Shown here: positions 12,800-25,818 of the stretch, in pieces | Position numbering within the stretch: position 1 is the first letter of the stretch | Layout: the number at the start of each line of letters is the position of its first letter | Assembly: GCA_002900995.3 (NCBI GenBank) | Contig: CM035309.1 | Coordinates: forward strand, 2,858,389 to 2,922,388 | Reading direction: 5' to 3' | Origin: Ganoderma boninense | Lineage: Eukaryota; Basidiomycota; Agaricomycetes; Polyporales; Polyporaceae | DNA: 64,000 nt | Made by a program: the position numbers and the translations under genes | Notes under the pieces: model-generated | What the model saw: the letters and a program-made list of their open reading frames with translations, nothing else | What the model was told of the DNA's origin: nothing | The model's database searches: none

Positions 12800-14326
12800 A
12801 CTGTACTGTACTGCCAGGGAGGGGAGAGAGCTCGGGGCGGTGAATAGACGTGAGGCGAGGCGAGGGCGTAGGCGAGGCGGCAGCAAAGACAGCGTGTGGG
12901 GGCGTGCAGGCAGCCGCGACAGCGCCCTGCCATCGTGCCCCTCATATGTATACGTACGCTGCAATGCGTGCCGCACCCACGCCGCCGCCGAGAACCCGGG
13001 TAGGCACTGGGGAGAGGAGACAGGACACAGGCTTCTCCGAATCCGGTGCTCTCTCGCGCGAAAGGCAGATCGCCCGCTGGGCGTCGTTTTCTGACGTGGA
13101 CGTGCTTCTCTGTATCATGATGAGGCCGGTGATCCCGAGCGGCCTGCGATTCTGCCTGGACGGGCTGCCAGTTTCACGTTGGAGCAGGCGAGCTGCAGCT
13201 CGGGCGGGTCGACTATCGAGCACTGGTAGCTTGGTGCTGCTACCGGAGCGATGCTGGGAGTAGGAGGAGTCCCTTGACGGAGGCCTGGTAGCCGAGCGAG
13301 GTTCGCTGTGAGCATGGTAGCGGACTGGAATGGGCCTCTAGCAATTACGAAATGCCTTTCGCTCGGGCGCTGCCTCAATGGTTTCGTAGTCAGGTGGGCA
13401 TCAGCCGAAACACAGCTTTGCATGAACTTGAAGCGCCCTCTGATAGGATACGCGTCGGCGGCGATGCAAGCATGAACTTGGCCTTGACTTCAAACTTGCC
13501 CTGGGCCCCCTTCTCGATTTGCGTTGGCCACGAAATCAAGCCGACAACGCTCGCACTTAGTTGCACCGCATGTACGAGGATCTTCAAAATGCTAGCCACT
13601 CACCATCTAAAGGCTAAAACACCACGCAAACTCGCATCAGGTAGCGCCTGCCCCAGAGGGTGCTCGTCCCTTGTTCCCATGCACCCACGATGGCCGTCCG
13701 TCCGCTTCTTCCGATCGCGGATAATCCGGCCATCCAACGTTAACGCTGCGCAACGATCCACGTGATGGCCAGAGTCATCGGTGACTTCTCGCAACGTTGA
13801 ACAGCGGCGGGAGTTGGACGTTGGACGTTGGCCAGGGGCCAAGGCACCCGGAGCTTGCAGAGTGCGCCGTCTACAGCCTTACACCGGTCCGAGACGGTGA
13901 GCAACGGAAATGCTCCTCGTGGTCTTGGACAGTCGTGTACTGGACCTGTCATGTCAGTGTTGCGAGAGCGTTGATGTGCTCAGGAGTCAGGATGGACGAG
14001 GATTGGCAAAGATAGTACTGCACCCGGTTCTCATGCAGCCCGATGGCAGCAGATGATGCATGATGCAGGGGTGCACTTGAAGCTTGAAGTTGACGGGAGG
14101 AGCAGCTGAGTGATTCACGATTCACGAGAGGCTTCATTGACACTGATTGACGGCTGCTATACAGTAACTGCTCAAGATCGACATATCGAGATGGAACTCA
14201 GGTATACTAGTATCAGCGCTCAGCGAACCAGCCACCAACGAAGACGCGATACACGACGTACGTGGACACATATATGTACATGCGGCTCTAGGCCGGTCTC
14301 TCTCACTTCCCCTCCCGAAGCCCCAG
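12800..14326. other. Spacer between D3 and D4
   Basis: About 1.5 kb. Short frames on both strands lack splice logic or recognisable motifs. I see no gene. Confidence 0.4.
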
Positions 14327-16630
14327 TCAAACCGCTTCCCCAGAGGCGCTCCAACGGTCCTCGTGGTCTTCGACGGGCGACTGCAGATGCTCGGCCCTCT
14401 CCGCCTCCTTCTCCATCGTGCCCCTCCCCATCCCCATCCGCCGCTCGTCCTCACAGACGCTGGTAACTCTGATCTGGATCCCGGAGTGAGGTTGCTGCGG
14501 TCCGGAGCTCAACGTCAAAAGGCGAACTGCGGAACTCCGGGAAGGGGGAGGGGGAGTGGTGATAGACTTCGGGGGCAGACCCGGCACGAACCTTCTTCGC
14601 TTCGATCGGGCTCTCGGCCGGGTTCGCTGAGAAGTTGGCAAAGTTGGGGTGCGGTCGAGGCCGGTCATCTCGAGGAACGTCGTCGGCCCCTTCGAGAGGT
14701 ACTTCCGGCTGTTGAGGCTGCGTGACGAGAAGATTAGTGGCGCGTACATGGAGGTGTCAAAGGGGGGACTTCGGATTCGAGAGAAACGCACAAAACAAGG
14801 ACGGAGTTCGAGTATACTGTCGAGGAGCGTCAGTGGCGGTGATAATCGAGCAGGGAGGCGATATATGCTCACGCTTGATTGCGACGACAGTCACGGCAAC
14901 ATACAGCAGCTGTTGCGGGCGAACAAGACACTACAAGACAGTCAGACACATGCGTCGGCCATCAAGGATGGATAACGCACTAGTACAAGACCCGGAATGG
15001 TGATGAGGCTATCGGAGAACTTTAGCAAAGAGAAGTAACCCAGAACACCGCATGCGAGGCAATTACCTAACGAGTGACGCTGAAAAGTGAATGAGATCCA
15101 GTTCAGGAGGGCGAGTGGAAGAACTGAGCTTACTGGCTACTATGCCGTACACGATAAGGCTGTGGATGGTTTCATTTGTCCTGAGGGTTATCTCTGTTAG
15201 CACCAGAGAGGGTCCATCCTGTGGCGTGGCACGTACCGCCTGATATGGGTACGAGCACGGCTGAGGATGATGACCAGTGTAGCGGTCATAGTGACGTCTG
15301 TCAGGACCACCAGGCCGAGCGTGGCCGCGAAGAGATTCTGGTCATAGATGTCAGCCGTGAAAGAGTAGTATGACTGCTAGGAGATACGACGTACTGTGCT
15401 GAAACTCCAGCTGTTGGCTTTCGTTCCGCGAATACTGAAAAAAAGGGTTAGGAAGTGTGTTGTGATAAAAGTGGAGGAACATGCCTCTCAGCGCAGGAGG
15501 CTGTGCGGGGGGTGCGGTTAGAGCGGCGCACGTAGCTAGTGGAGTCGCCTTGCTCACCAATGATCAAGCCTGGACGGACGGAATGTCATGAGCACACCGA
15601 CAGACCACGGATTAACACAAAATCACACACCCATAGTTCCCATCATCAACAAGGCCTGTCACGATGTGAGATGCATTCAATCGTCGATCGAAAAGCTCGC
15701 TCACCACCACAGCAATTATAAGCCTGTATTGTTTGTTGACTGCAAGATAATCAGCGCCGCGCTAACATAGCGGTAGACCGTCATCGACGAGGACCTACAA
15801 AGATAGATGCGCCGGGCATAGAACCTATATATCGTATATCGGTGATCAGCGACACGTCGCTCATTTGGCGGTAAGCCGCAAGGAAGCTTACCCCTGAACC
15901 AGCACGATTATGACACCCTATCCTCCGCTTCAATATCGCTGAAGATCGAGCCAGATGGACGGAGGACTTACAGTGACTAGGGGAAGGGCCTGTGAGAGGG
16001 CAGCGAGGGTTCCTTCAGATCGCGATACAGGATGTTGACAGACAAACAACGCACCTCTAACGACCTATTGAGAGGGCGGGAAGGTGGTAAGGATCGCAAT
16101 CGCATGGGGCACTCGCTGAGCTTGTGGATATGGCGGGAAAACATACCAGACGCTTGCGGTGAGAGCCGCAGGATTAGCGTAGTTGGTAACAAGGGCGTAG
16201 TAGCTGGAAGCCGTCTCAGAGACCAGAATCAATAAAATGATTTAAAACAATCGCGCACCAGATATGGGTCATCAACGCCGAGTGGATCAACTCCGCGACA
16301 CTGATGACCCGTAAATATTCAGGGGGAGGCACGACAGGAAAACGGGTGACCGTACATAATTGCGACAACCTTGCATAGATCGTGACAAACAATTGAGCGA
16401 GGAGCGTCGTCTTAGAGGAGCGGATGTACTCACAAGAGATTTCAAAAGACGGACATCATTGGGGTATGAGCGAAAGTACACGTAGGCCTGATGCACAGCG
16501 ATTCCGAACAAACTGTCTGTCCGTCAGCACCGCAGTCAATGCATGGATGCAGCAGCGAAGCGGGGACGTACACGAGCGAGACAAACGTGCTGATCAAGAG
16601 CGCGCCAAAGGTATCATCGAGTGCAGACAT
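14327..16630 (-). CDS. DUF6534 multi-pass membrane protein, D4
   Basis: Start at 16630 gives MSALDDTFGALLISTFVSL. Exon 2 (about 16515-16435) reads FGIAVHQAYVYFRSYPND; the 14-nt micro-exon is 16356-16369. The helix-five exon (about 15345-15240) reads LFAATLGLVVLTDVTMTATLVIIL followed by SRARTHIRR, and the next exon begins TNETIHSLIVYGIVAS. The C-terminal exon starts LNSRKYLSKG (about 14720) and runs into a long Ser/Pro/Arg-rich, probably cytosolic, tail of about 130 residues ending EDRWSASGEAV at 14327. It belongs to the second sub-type (with D5, D6, D13), where LNFRRPR is replaced by LN(C/S)RK. A TATATGA-like element lies about 65 bases upstream of the start. Function unknown. Confidence 0.75.
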
Positions 16631-16700
16631 GCTGAGCGAGGCGCGAGGGCTCGGGTGGCATGCAGTCGCCAGATCCTCTCGAAGGCCCAAGGATCATATA

Positions 16701-18588
16701 GCCACCCGGGCACGCGGCCGACGTCATGCAGCCCGCACCGGAGAGCAGCCGCTTGTTTGGGTTCTGTATGCGGCGATAGCGAGCATGGGCGACGTCCTCC
16801 CCAATGCAGGCTAATTCGGCTCTTCGTGCGGGGAACTTCCAGAGAAGGGGCCCGGGGAGAACGAGAAGCGCGGTGGCAAGCTCTTCGCGCCGATTCGCGA
16901 AGCTCGACGGGAACCGGGTGGTAAGTGTGGCACTCCGCAGGCGCGCCCTTCTCCACGGCTCCAGGACGCTGATGGCACGCGCTGCGGCGTTGGGACAAAC
17001 AGGCCCCTCTGGGCAGCTTCGGAATGCGCCTGCCGGGGTGCTTCGCTGGAGTCCAGGCCAGAGACGGGAAGCGGAGACGCAGCTCTCTGGGTGCTTTGGA
17101 ACTCAGAGGCGCGTAAGAATCTCCAGATAGCGCCGCCGTGGGGAACAACTTACCCATGGTGCGCCACCGCGCTTCTTACTGTGGTCCACTGGAATTGACA
17201 TACCGTGCAGAGGTGTCCGCGGGTCGAGGAGAGAAAGATGGTTTGGTTAGGCTAAGTTAGCCTCGAGGAGGATCATACTAGGATCATCGCCACGGAGCAT
17301 CAGTGCGCCACAATGACCCGGTGCGAGAGGCGTAATCGATAGGCGAATATAGGCTATGGCTCTGCTGCCTCGGCGAGCCAGCAGATAGCGCCGAGCACCC
17401 CAATCTAGGAACACTGGCAGGCATGGCCCGAGAGGGCTTCGCTGGGACTGCGGGCCGAGCGCAGGGTTTGAGTTGAGAAGCTCAGAAGGCGACCGGCGCC
17501 GGGCGTCGGAATCGGAGGGAAGCACCCATCCTACCAAACTCCCGCACGGCCCTAGGCTAAACCTTTTTCTACGGCCTTGGTAACCTGCATGTCGTGAGGG
17601 TCGTCGTCAGTGTCCCAAAACGAGCTGCGATCATCATCATGTTTAAACTCCCGCGCCGGTCTCGCATACGACGTATCATGCAAAAACAATACATTTTTGG
17701 CGCCGCAGCCCTCAGCGAGATCACAGAATTCGCGTTGCCGGTGCTGTTCTCTGTGAAGAGACAAAGGACGACATGAATTGGGGTCGCATACAGTCGCTTT
17801 GGCGCACTTCGCGACACAGGATTGAATACCGTGCTTCGATCTATGGTGATCTCAACACCACCATATGGCGAAGATAATGATCTCAATGCCTTCGGTTGAA
17901 GGCATGGGGATCATAATGACTTGCTCCGAATGGCGAATTTGTAGTATGTACTCACTGCCCTCATTCTGCACACCACATGTCGCGGGTGAAGCCAATGCCA
18001 ACACTCCAAGGGTCCACAACTTCCAGCAGAAACGTCGCCAATTCCGGGCATGAATTGTCGTGACTCGTTGCCATCAAAGCGACAATTGAAGACCCTAGAC
18101 GTGGAGGACGAAACACATTTAGAGACGTATCACGGAGAGGGCGTTGCAAGTGACGTTTTCGCGAAAGGATTCACCTTATTCATCCATCCTGCTGCGATAT
18201 ACGGTTTCCTGGGATGGGATTGGGTGAGCCAAGAGCGCATACAGCCAGCTCACAAGGCGACGAGGTGGGAGTAGAGAGAGAGTTCCGGATCATCGAACGC
18301 CCAGTGCCACTGCCGACTGGTGCTTCTGCTCGCACGTGGCGGTACGCCCGCGAGGCGAGGCGCTCACCTTACCATTTTGGCAGGTGTGTACGTTCAGACC
18401 GGAGCAGCGCACTCAAGACAAATCTCCATGATAACAAACATGACACAACGCCCTGACAATGCTACAGCGCAAAACTCAATATACTTGCACATCACGAGCC
18501 GTCTCACATGACAGCACACCCGGTCTGCCCGCTCAGAGTCAAGTTCATCATCGTCCCCTCTGAAGGCTCTGCAACTCGGACAGCGACC
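16701..18588. other. Spacer between D4 and D5
   Basis: About 1.9 kb. The frames around 16730-17160 and 17250-17540 are GC-driven and lack family motifs. I see no gene. Confidence 0.4.
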
Positions 18589-21157
18589 TCACCCCAAAAC
18601 AGCCCACCGCTCGGCGGAGCTGCGCAGCTTGGCGTCCAGACTCTCTGCGTCCCCTACACCACCCACGCCGTCCATCCCCGCCGTCTTCGCCAACTGGATC
18701 CTCACCATCGCGTACCCCGACGGCGCCGGCGCCGACGCCTTCCAAGTTCCCAGTCACCCGCCCGAGCCCCAGCCCATGCAAAGATCCAAGTTCAAGTTCG
18801 CGAATGAAGTCAAGTTGACAGGTCGGCGCACACGTCTCGCCGCGGTACATAATTAATTAAGGGGCTAGAATCTCACCGACTCGCACTGGGCCCCGCGCAC
18901 GCCCGTGTGCGTGTGCGTGTTCGTGTTCGTGTGTGCGCCCGTGTGCCCGAGCGGCTGGCCCAGGAGCTGGATGGCCAGTTGAAGATGCCGCCCGGCGAAC
19001 CATGGGTGTGGCCCGTGAGCGTGAGCGCGCGGCGGCAGTTGAGGACGGCGAGGACCGAGTTCGAGTACACTGCGCGGGGTGGTTCTCTTCCTCAGTACCA
19101 GGATCTCTTCCGCTTCCTCTGCGTCACCCCTCGTCCTTCTTCTGCGAGAGTGGGTGCAATTGATGCATGATTGCGGGGACGTGGGTGGGGTGGAGCAGCG
19201 GAAGACCGAAGGCGGAGGACGGAAGAGGTGGACGTGCCTTTCGTCGCGGGCATCGCGATCGCGAAGTAGACGAACGTCTGGGGCAGCGCGAGCGACTGCC
19301 AGCAGCCAGGGGAGCGGGTAATCAATTTTGAGTCAGGGCTGGGTCCGTCGCGAAGGGCACGCAGAAGAGAAAAGAAGAGAAGGGAAGAGAAGACGCGCGA
19401 AGTAGCAGCAGGAAGCGGTCACGTACACAGACGAAAGCTGGGATCGTCAGCGCACTGGCGACGAAGGAGCACAGGGAGGATACAAAGTCAGACGACGTTC
19501 ATGGAAAAAGCAGAGTGCGCGCGCACGTATTGAGGCTGGCTGCGGGCGGCGCCGCACGGCGCGTAGAGCATAGAGTTAGATCTCGTGCGCAATAGTAACC
19601 ATGCAAGAGGCGGCTGGCGCACTGGCGATAACTGCGTAGAGCGACAGGTTGTCAAGTACGTTATTCGTCCTGTAGAAGACGCGTCCAATGAGAACGAGCT
19701 CGGAGCTTTGAGCTCATCGTTCGAAGCGCGTGTAGCTATTCCTGAGGATGAGCACGAGCTTGCCCGTCAGGATCAGGTCCGCGGACGCGGCGACGGCGAA
19801 GAGGCTCGTGTACATCCACTGCGCATGCATCAAGGGATCATTGACACCAGCACGTACGCGGGCAAGGGCTCGACCGTGGCGCGACGAAGGCACTTACGAT
19901 GTGGCAGCCCAGCCCTGCGAACGTATCGCTTCCGAAGCTAAGCACGCCAGAACCCAGAAATGCAGAATATGCGTTCTTAGTAGAAGCGGGAGGGCAGTGT
20001 TGGGGGACGCGCGGACCTTGCCACGGAGACAGCTGTGCGGAGTTAGATGTCGGAGGTGAGCGCCAGGTACCCTCCCGTACGAGTTGAGAAGCATCAGGGC
20101 CCTCGTCGATTAAGAGTCCCACTTCAACGAGCATCAGGCTAACCTGGGATAGGCATTGTCATCGTTAATGGAAGGAAGGCCAAAAAACGAGGGTGGGCGC
20201 CACGGATGCACGTACGATGAGCAATACAATGGGCAGGTAGCGTCTATCAACTGGAGGAAGCATTGACTATAAGCACGTTTTCAAGCTAGTGAGGGGTGGT
20301 GTGCGAAATTGCCATACTCAAATAAATGCGCCGAACGTAGAAGCTGCAGGATAACTGTTGAGCGGGAGGGCGAATATAGATGTGAGGAAGGGAAGCGTAC
20401 GTTTGTGTCAGGAGGACAGTGATTCCCTGCCACATGATAGGATGAGAAATAGCTTTCGGTAAGCAAGTCGCCAGGGAAGACCCACTGTCGAAAGTGGGAG
20501 TGCCTGACATCGAGGATTAGACACGAACTATAGCTACTAAAGAGTCGCACTGATGCTCACCTGGATAGACCTGCAGTACATGCGAGCGGTTGGGATGATC
20601 GAGGAGGGGACTCCACCGGCGTGGCCGCTCACTATATGCTCACGATGAGTACCTGAGGATTAAAGTAATTGATGACAAAATAGTAGTAACTGCGCCTCTG
20701 TCAGTTATTCTCGTGTAGAAAAGTATAGGATGCATGGCGTTCATACCACATGTGCATGGGCGTTGCCGAGTGGAACGTATCCGCCGCACTGCGCCATTCG
20801 GATAAGCCTCGTGGTCCTAAATGGACGTGCGTCTCACAAAATTGCGAAGACCTGGAAGGCGGAGTCAGCATCGGCGCTGGGGACGTTGATTATATACCAG
20901 AGGACTGACCAAGATCTTGAAGAAGGGTATATCTCCTCGGTAGATCCGGAAGTACTGGAAGGTCTGCTGGGCGGTCAGGCCGTACAGCCTGCCGGAAGAC
21001 GTCAGTATGCATGTCCACTTGAACGCGAGCACGAAGACACACACATCAGCGAGAAGAACGTGCTGAGCATGAGAGCCCCGAAGGTGCTCCCGAGCGAGAA
21101 GGTCGCCTCGAGCGCAAGGGCTGCGCTCGGTTCCTGGGGACTGTGTGAGGACTTCAT
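18589..21157 (-). CDS. DUF6534 multi-pass membrane protein, D5
   Basis: Start at 21157; helix one reads LGSTFGALMLSTFFSLM. Exon 2 (about 20990-20910) has LYGLTAQQTFQYFRIYRGD; the micro-exon is 20838-20851. Helix five (about 19830-19740) reads LFAVAASADLILTGKLVLIL; then RTNNVLDNLSLYAVIAS, ALPQTFVYFAIAMPATK (about 19300-19240) and VYSNSVLAVLNCRRAL (about 19070-19020). The LNCR exon continues into a run of alternating Arg and Thr encoded by a GTGTGC-type microsatellite. The final exon ends ...AERWAVLG at 18589. The border of that last intron is uncertain. A TATAAG element at 21203-21209 is 46 bases upstream. Second sub-type; function unknown. Confidence 0.72.
18900..18952. repeat. GTGTGC/GTGTTC microsatellite inside the D5 tail exon
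   Basis: A degenerate hexamer repeat lies in the coding part of D5, where it encodes Arg-Thr pairs (minus strand). Each six-base unit change keeps the frame, so the tail length could vary between strains. Confidence 0.6.
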
Positions 21158-21202
21158 GACGCTGGGATCCCTTGGTCGGGTGAGGAAGCGGTGCGGACCA
21201 AG

Positions 21203-21209
21203 CTTATAG
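21203..21209 (-). promoter_or_regulatory. TATA-like element of D5
   Basis: The minus strand reads CTATAAG, 46 bases before the D5 start at 21157. Position and sequence fit a fungal TATA box; there is no further evidence. Confidence 0.4.
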
Positions 21210-21210
21210 C

Positions 21211-23546
21211 GTATCCCCAGTGATCCCTCGACCGAAGTGCAGGTACGAACTTGGATCAGGAATCCTCCCGTGAGAGAACATTCCCCGCCAAAGAGCCACA
21301 GAGACAAGTTCATCCTTCCTGTCCATTCATCCTGTCCATTCACGCGTGCATCCTGCACAGTCATCACTTTGCAACCGAGGATGCCCGTCGCACAGCAAAG
21401 GCATATTCGACCAGAGTATAGTCCAGTAGGGATATTGCCTGTCGAAACCTACGAGCGGCGTATCTGACAACATGGAGGTCCGAGCTCAGGTCGGGCAAGA
21501 TGGTAGACCAGGAACTTGCTGCCGCTGATCTGTCTCACGACCTGCAACGCCTAATGAGACCGCACGCCATATCCGCTTCAGGGGTGGGGACTCACCGACC
21601 GCACGCAGAGACGTGATCGCCCAAGAACAAGATTGCCGCGAGACGGATGCGCTTCAGTGGATTCGTGCGTCGGGATTACGACAACCTTGCATGGGAGTTG
21701 TGGCGTTTCATTGTGGCCGCATGGCAGAGTAAAATCGAGTTTTCCCAGTCCCGATTGGTGTGGCTCTGCGTGCAGTCTGTGCCCCTAAGCTTCGCAGAGG
21801 TAGGTGAGAAGGTACGCGCCAGTGACATCGGGCGAAGCAGGAACGTGAAACGGTGGATTAAGTTGCTGTGCAATAGGTGATTCCTCGCCATGTCGACATC
21901 TGTGCAGTAGGAGGAGAAGACGGCGGCCTTTGCAGGGGTTTAGAGACTCAGGCTGGAGGTCGACTGAGTTGCATCAGAGCTGCTGCCGGGTTATGTAAGG
22001 ATTTCGGACTATGCTTGAACACGTGTCTCCGTCCAGTAGTTAGGTAGAGTTCTTTTGTCGAGGAGCCAGGACAGTCAAAGCAAGAAGGTGCGTTGTGGCC
22101 GCGTTCAACTTCAAGAAATTAGAATTCGCTGCAGCCCTAGCCGGTTGCTCTCAATCGGGTATTTTCGACGCTCATTAGTCATCGTGGCGCGCAGTCCCGC
22201 TTACGAAACACCTGCTCGCGCTGGCAAATCGTCTCAGGCCTTCCGCTACTCGTTCGTCTCTGCTTTCTCCTCTGTGCACTCTGTTTCAACTTTCAGGCCA
22301 ACCTGTCGCGGTCACACAAGGCCATATCTGGTTCTGCGGCCACTGATGCCATGCGGGCGGACTCGGAGGCAGGAGGAGAATGCACGAGGAGGGCCGCAAA
22401 GTCAGCCGCATGGGCGACATCAGGTGAGCACGAGTCCCTTTCGGTCCTCGGCCAACGCCTTTGTCGATGGAGGTTATTCCGACAGGGAAAAACTTCCTAG
22501 TCCACCTTGCAACCATCCTGGCTAAAGATTGTACAAAGCCCGGACCACCACCTATCGGCACCCCACCAATCTTGTCTGTCACCATCCCCACAGCCTTCTA
22601 CAGCTCCTGCACCATGCCATGTTCTCTCTTTTCTCTCCTATGAACGGCCCCTACGCCATTGTTTGTCCACAGCGGCGCCGGACGCTGCCTTCTTCCCTTG
22701 CGTCTCCGACTTGGGCCCTCGCTTTCCCAGACTCCGTCTTCCGCTTCTCTCTCTTCCTCCATCCCCTCTTCTCTGACCTCCCTTCGCTCTACTATGATCA
22801 CCCGATCTCGCATCCCTCCATTGTCCAGCCCTCGATCCCCCTTGTCAACCGTCGGCCTCGGCATCTCCTTCAACGATGACTCAGACCTTCAGGCGCGCCT
22901 CTGGGCTCTCGCGCAGTAGGATCAACCCCGCCCGCCTACAACCCCGGTACGACTCTGACTCCGACTACTATGGTGATGCAGATCAACTCGAGCATGGAGA
23001 CGATGACCATTGGCGCAGGCGTTTCGGAAGGAAGACGCGTAAGTGGTTCTTGTTCCGCGTGCGAGTGCCGTTCGTCTGGCCGAGGCAGGTCTTGCTGCAA
23101 CTGAGGTGCGGTCTTCGGTTCGGACTTCAATTTGGACTTGGCTCTGACTGAGGTTTGGACTCTGGCTGGATGTGGATGGTCTCCGTGTCTGGCTTCCGTT
23201 CGGGCTGTTGTGCGGTCGGTGGTCCGCGGCTGGTAGGAGTAGGTAGACGGTTCGTCCAGCACTTGCCGTATGAGGCGCTCGCCCCAAGTGAAAAGGCTCT
23301 TGTACGTTCAGATGCAGCAGCGAGCTTGATAGACAAACATTTTTGTGATGGAAAATATGCCATGTGTGGATGACAATACACAAGGAACTCGTCGCGTATA
23401 GATACCAGTGACTGCAGATGTCTGCATTATCACTACTCTCGAACGGACAATCTCTCGCAATGTCGACGCTGAGGAGTCCGAGTGTAATTTTGCGCGCTCG
23501 GGACAATGGCGACCCTCGGACTCCCCTCTATCGCGCCGCCTCCGAG
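21211..23546. other. Spacer between D5 and D6
   Basis: About 2.3 kb. A pyrimidine-rich stretch at 22540-22870 and a degenerate TTTGGACT-type repeat at 23100-23180 give the open frames seen here their odd composition. A minus-strand frame at 22936-23262 ends in a hydrophobic stretch but has no family motif or splice context. I see no gene I can support. Confidence 0.35.
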
Positions 23547-24690
23547 TCAAGCCCAACCCCCTCCGAGGCGTCGTGCTGCATTCCCTGTCTTCGCATCATC
23601 AACGCACGGCGAGGTTTCTCCGGCCATGACATCCTCCTGTCCTACCGCGTCCGGCACCCGGACCCTCACCATCGTGTACGACTCCGGCGGCGGAACCTTA
23701 TCGGTCGCTCCGTCAGCGCACGTTCAACACGCTCACATGGCGAGCTGGATGGCTCTCACCGATTCGTTTCCCCCCGGAAACCGGCTCTCACCGTTCCCCT
23801 TTGCGAGCCCGGAGTGCTCTGCGGGCGGAAAGAAAACAGCCATAGGCGGGGTGTCGTTCGAGCCGCCCGCCAGGCGGCCTTTGAGTCCCTGGCGGCAGTT
23901 GAGCATCACGAGCACCGAGTTCGAGAATACTGCACGACGTGGATATGTGAGTGGGGATACGAATGGATCCAAGAGGGCGGGGAGGACGTGCGTTTGTTCA
24001 CGGGTAGAGCGATTGCCCAGTAGATGAATGTTCCGGGTTGGGCGACGGCCTGTTGGTGCATCATACTCAGCTTTTTACCCCTCTCCGGAACAAAAGGCTT
24101 GGATAGTAGTGTGTACATACGAAAGCAAACGCAGGGATTGTCAGAGCGCTGGAAACCAAATCAAATCTCAGTCAATTGTCACAAAGAACAGGTGGAGGTG
24201 CAACGCACGTATTCAGGCCAGCTGGGCAAACACGTGAAATTAGTAGATGCTTTGCATATTGGCCGTATCACAAGTCGATGCACTCAACTGGCAATGACCG
24301 CGTATAGGGAAAGCTTGTCTAGTATGGTGTTGGTCCTGCAGCGTTGCGTCAGATCAGGCGCCCTTTCTGGAGGACAAGAGATACGCTGACTTATTGAAGT
24401 CCGTGTAGCTGCTGCGTAGAATGAATACGAGTGTGCCTGTCAACGTCAGATCCACACCAGTTGCGACTGCGAATATCGTCGCTATTATCCACTGCACACA
24501 GGTGGTATGCTCGTTCTAGTGCGCGACGAGACCTCGACACATTGCGCTGCCGAGTGGGCCTGAGACGATCAGCAGCATCCCTGTGTCAGGATTACAACGC
24601 TTTCCACAGGAGATATGCTATGTTCGCATCCGCCTTACTTCGCAGCAGGGTGGATGATGGCCCAATCGTAGGTGGTGTTCGCGTTATAGA
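23547..24690 (-). pseudogene. DUF6534 gene lacking its 5' half, D6
   Basis: The 3' half of a second sub-type gene is clear. The helix-five exon (about 24490-24405) reads WIIATIFAVATGVDLTLTG and continues LVFILRSSYT; then RTNTMLDKLSLYAVIAS (about 24345-24290), AVAQPGTFIYWAIALPVNK (about 24060-24000), VFSNSVLVMLNCRQGLKG (about 23935-23890), and a final exon ending LGGGWA at 23547. A possible preceding exon (WAIIHPAAK, ending in a GTAAGG donor) is near 24660. No GALLLGTFF helix-one exon, exon 2 or micro-exon could be found between 24700 and the divergent D7 start. Either the 5' half was deleted or it has decayed beyond recognition. Closest in form to D5. Confidence 0.6.
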
Positions 24691-24699
24691 TGTGAATAA

Positions 24700-25740
24700 A
24701 GAAGACAGATGAACTTACCTCAGGACACGATCCGAGCCATGACGGGCCTGTTAGTGATTCCTTGCTGCGGTCGCTGACTTCTGACAGATTTCCTGAGTCC
24801 GCGAGACCCCAACGTGCCAAGCAGAGCAGGAGTTCGTGGTGGGGCCTTGAGGGCTCGCATACACGCGCGCGTCGAGGAGAGGTTGCAAGATGGTGGATGA
24901 GCGCTGGAAGCTCGCGCCTTCTCAGACTGCTGATCGGAATCCGGATTAGCTCGGACTGCGGCAACTCGGAAGCTCCGATCCGCCCCGCCGCCCTAAGGCC
25001 AAGGCTGGCTGGATCCTCGTCTGCCAGTGCTAGTAAGTACTGCAGCCCATGCATATGACTGGTCGTATACGCTGAGTAAACGAATCAAATCTCAGAGCCT
25101 TCCTGGCCATTTTGCACTCAACTGACTGTCAGAACAGGGTACCTTCATTGCATCCGACACGGATGCGATATGTCAACCTTCAGTCCACAGTCAAGCGCCG
25201 TCAACAACTTTACCTTCTGTCCCTGATAGCACACATATCCTTATCGGAGGTGCAGCGAATTTATTAGCTCCATCTCGAATTATGATTTCGAGGAAGAGTG
25301 AGCTTCTCTAGAGTTTCTCCACGACGTGGAAACTATCGCTAATTCCACGTAACGTTCCTCCCATCTCTATCCAGAACAGACCCTACGGCCGGAGACTTCA
25401 TCTTCTTTCATGCCTGTGCCACATATCCGCTGATTTATCTGTCCCTGAGGCGTCAATTACGGTAAAAAATGGCATGACCATGCGGCGACGGGGGCGCTAG
25501 CACGACTGCCACTGCCTGGGAGAATCAACGCCTGTGGTGTCATCAAATCCAAACTCAAGAACCTCATCGGACAGTTCGGGCTCAGCTGCAGGGCCTTCGT
25601 GGCATTTGTGTTGAGAAGCACGTCGAGAAGGCCATCCATCCGCCCGAGCCCGAAGCATCCGGCGATATTCTCAAGTTTGAATTTGATGCTGGAATCCGTG
25701 CGGTCTTGCGGGCGCTGATTCCTGCCTCCAGTCCGAGTCC
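24700..25740. other. Spacer between D6 and D7
   Basis: About 1 kb between the broken 5' end of D6 and the D7 promoter. This is where the missing D6 exons would be expected, but none could be recognised. Confidence 0.4.
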
Positions 25741-25746
25741 TCGGGG

Positions 25747-25758
25747 CATAAAAAAAGG
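25747..25758 (+). promoter_or_regulatory. TATA-like element of D7
   Basis: CATAAAAAAAGG lies about 61-72 bases before the D7 ATG at 25819, a plausible fungal TATA box. Confidence 0.45.
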
Positions 25759-25818
25759 TGTCAGCGAACCTCCACGCTTCCTCAACAATCTCCCCGGAAG
25801 GTACGATTTGGAGCTGGC

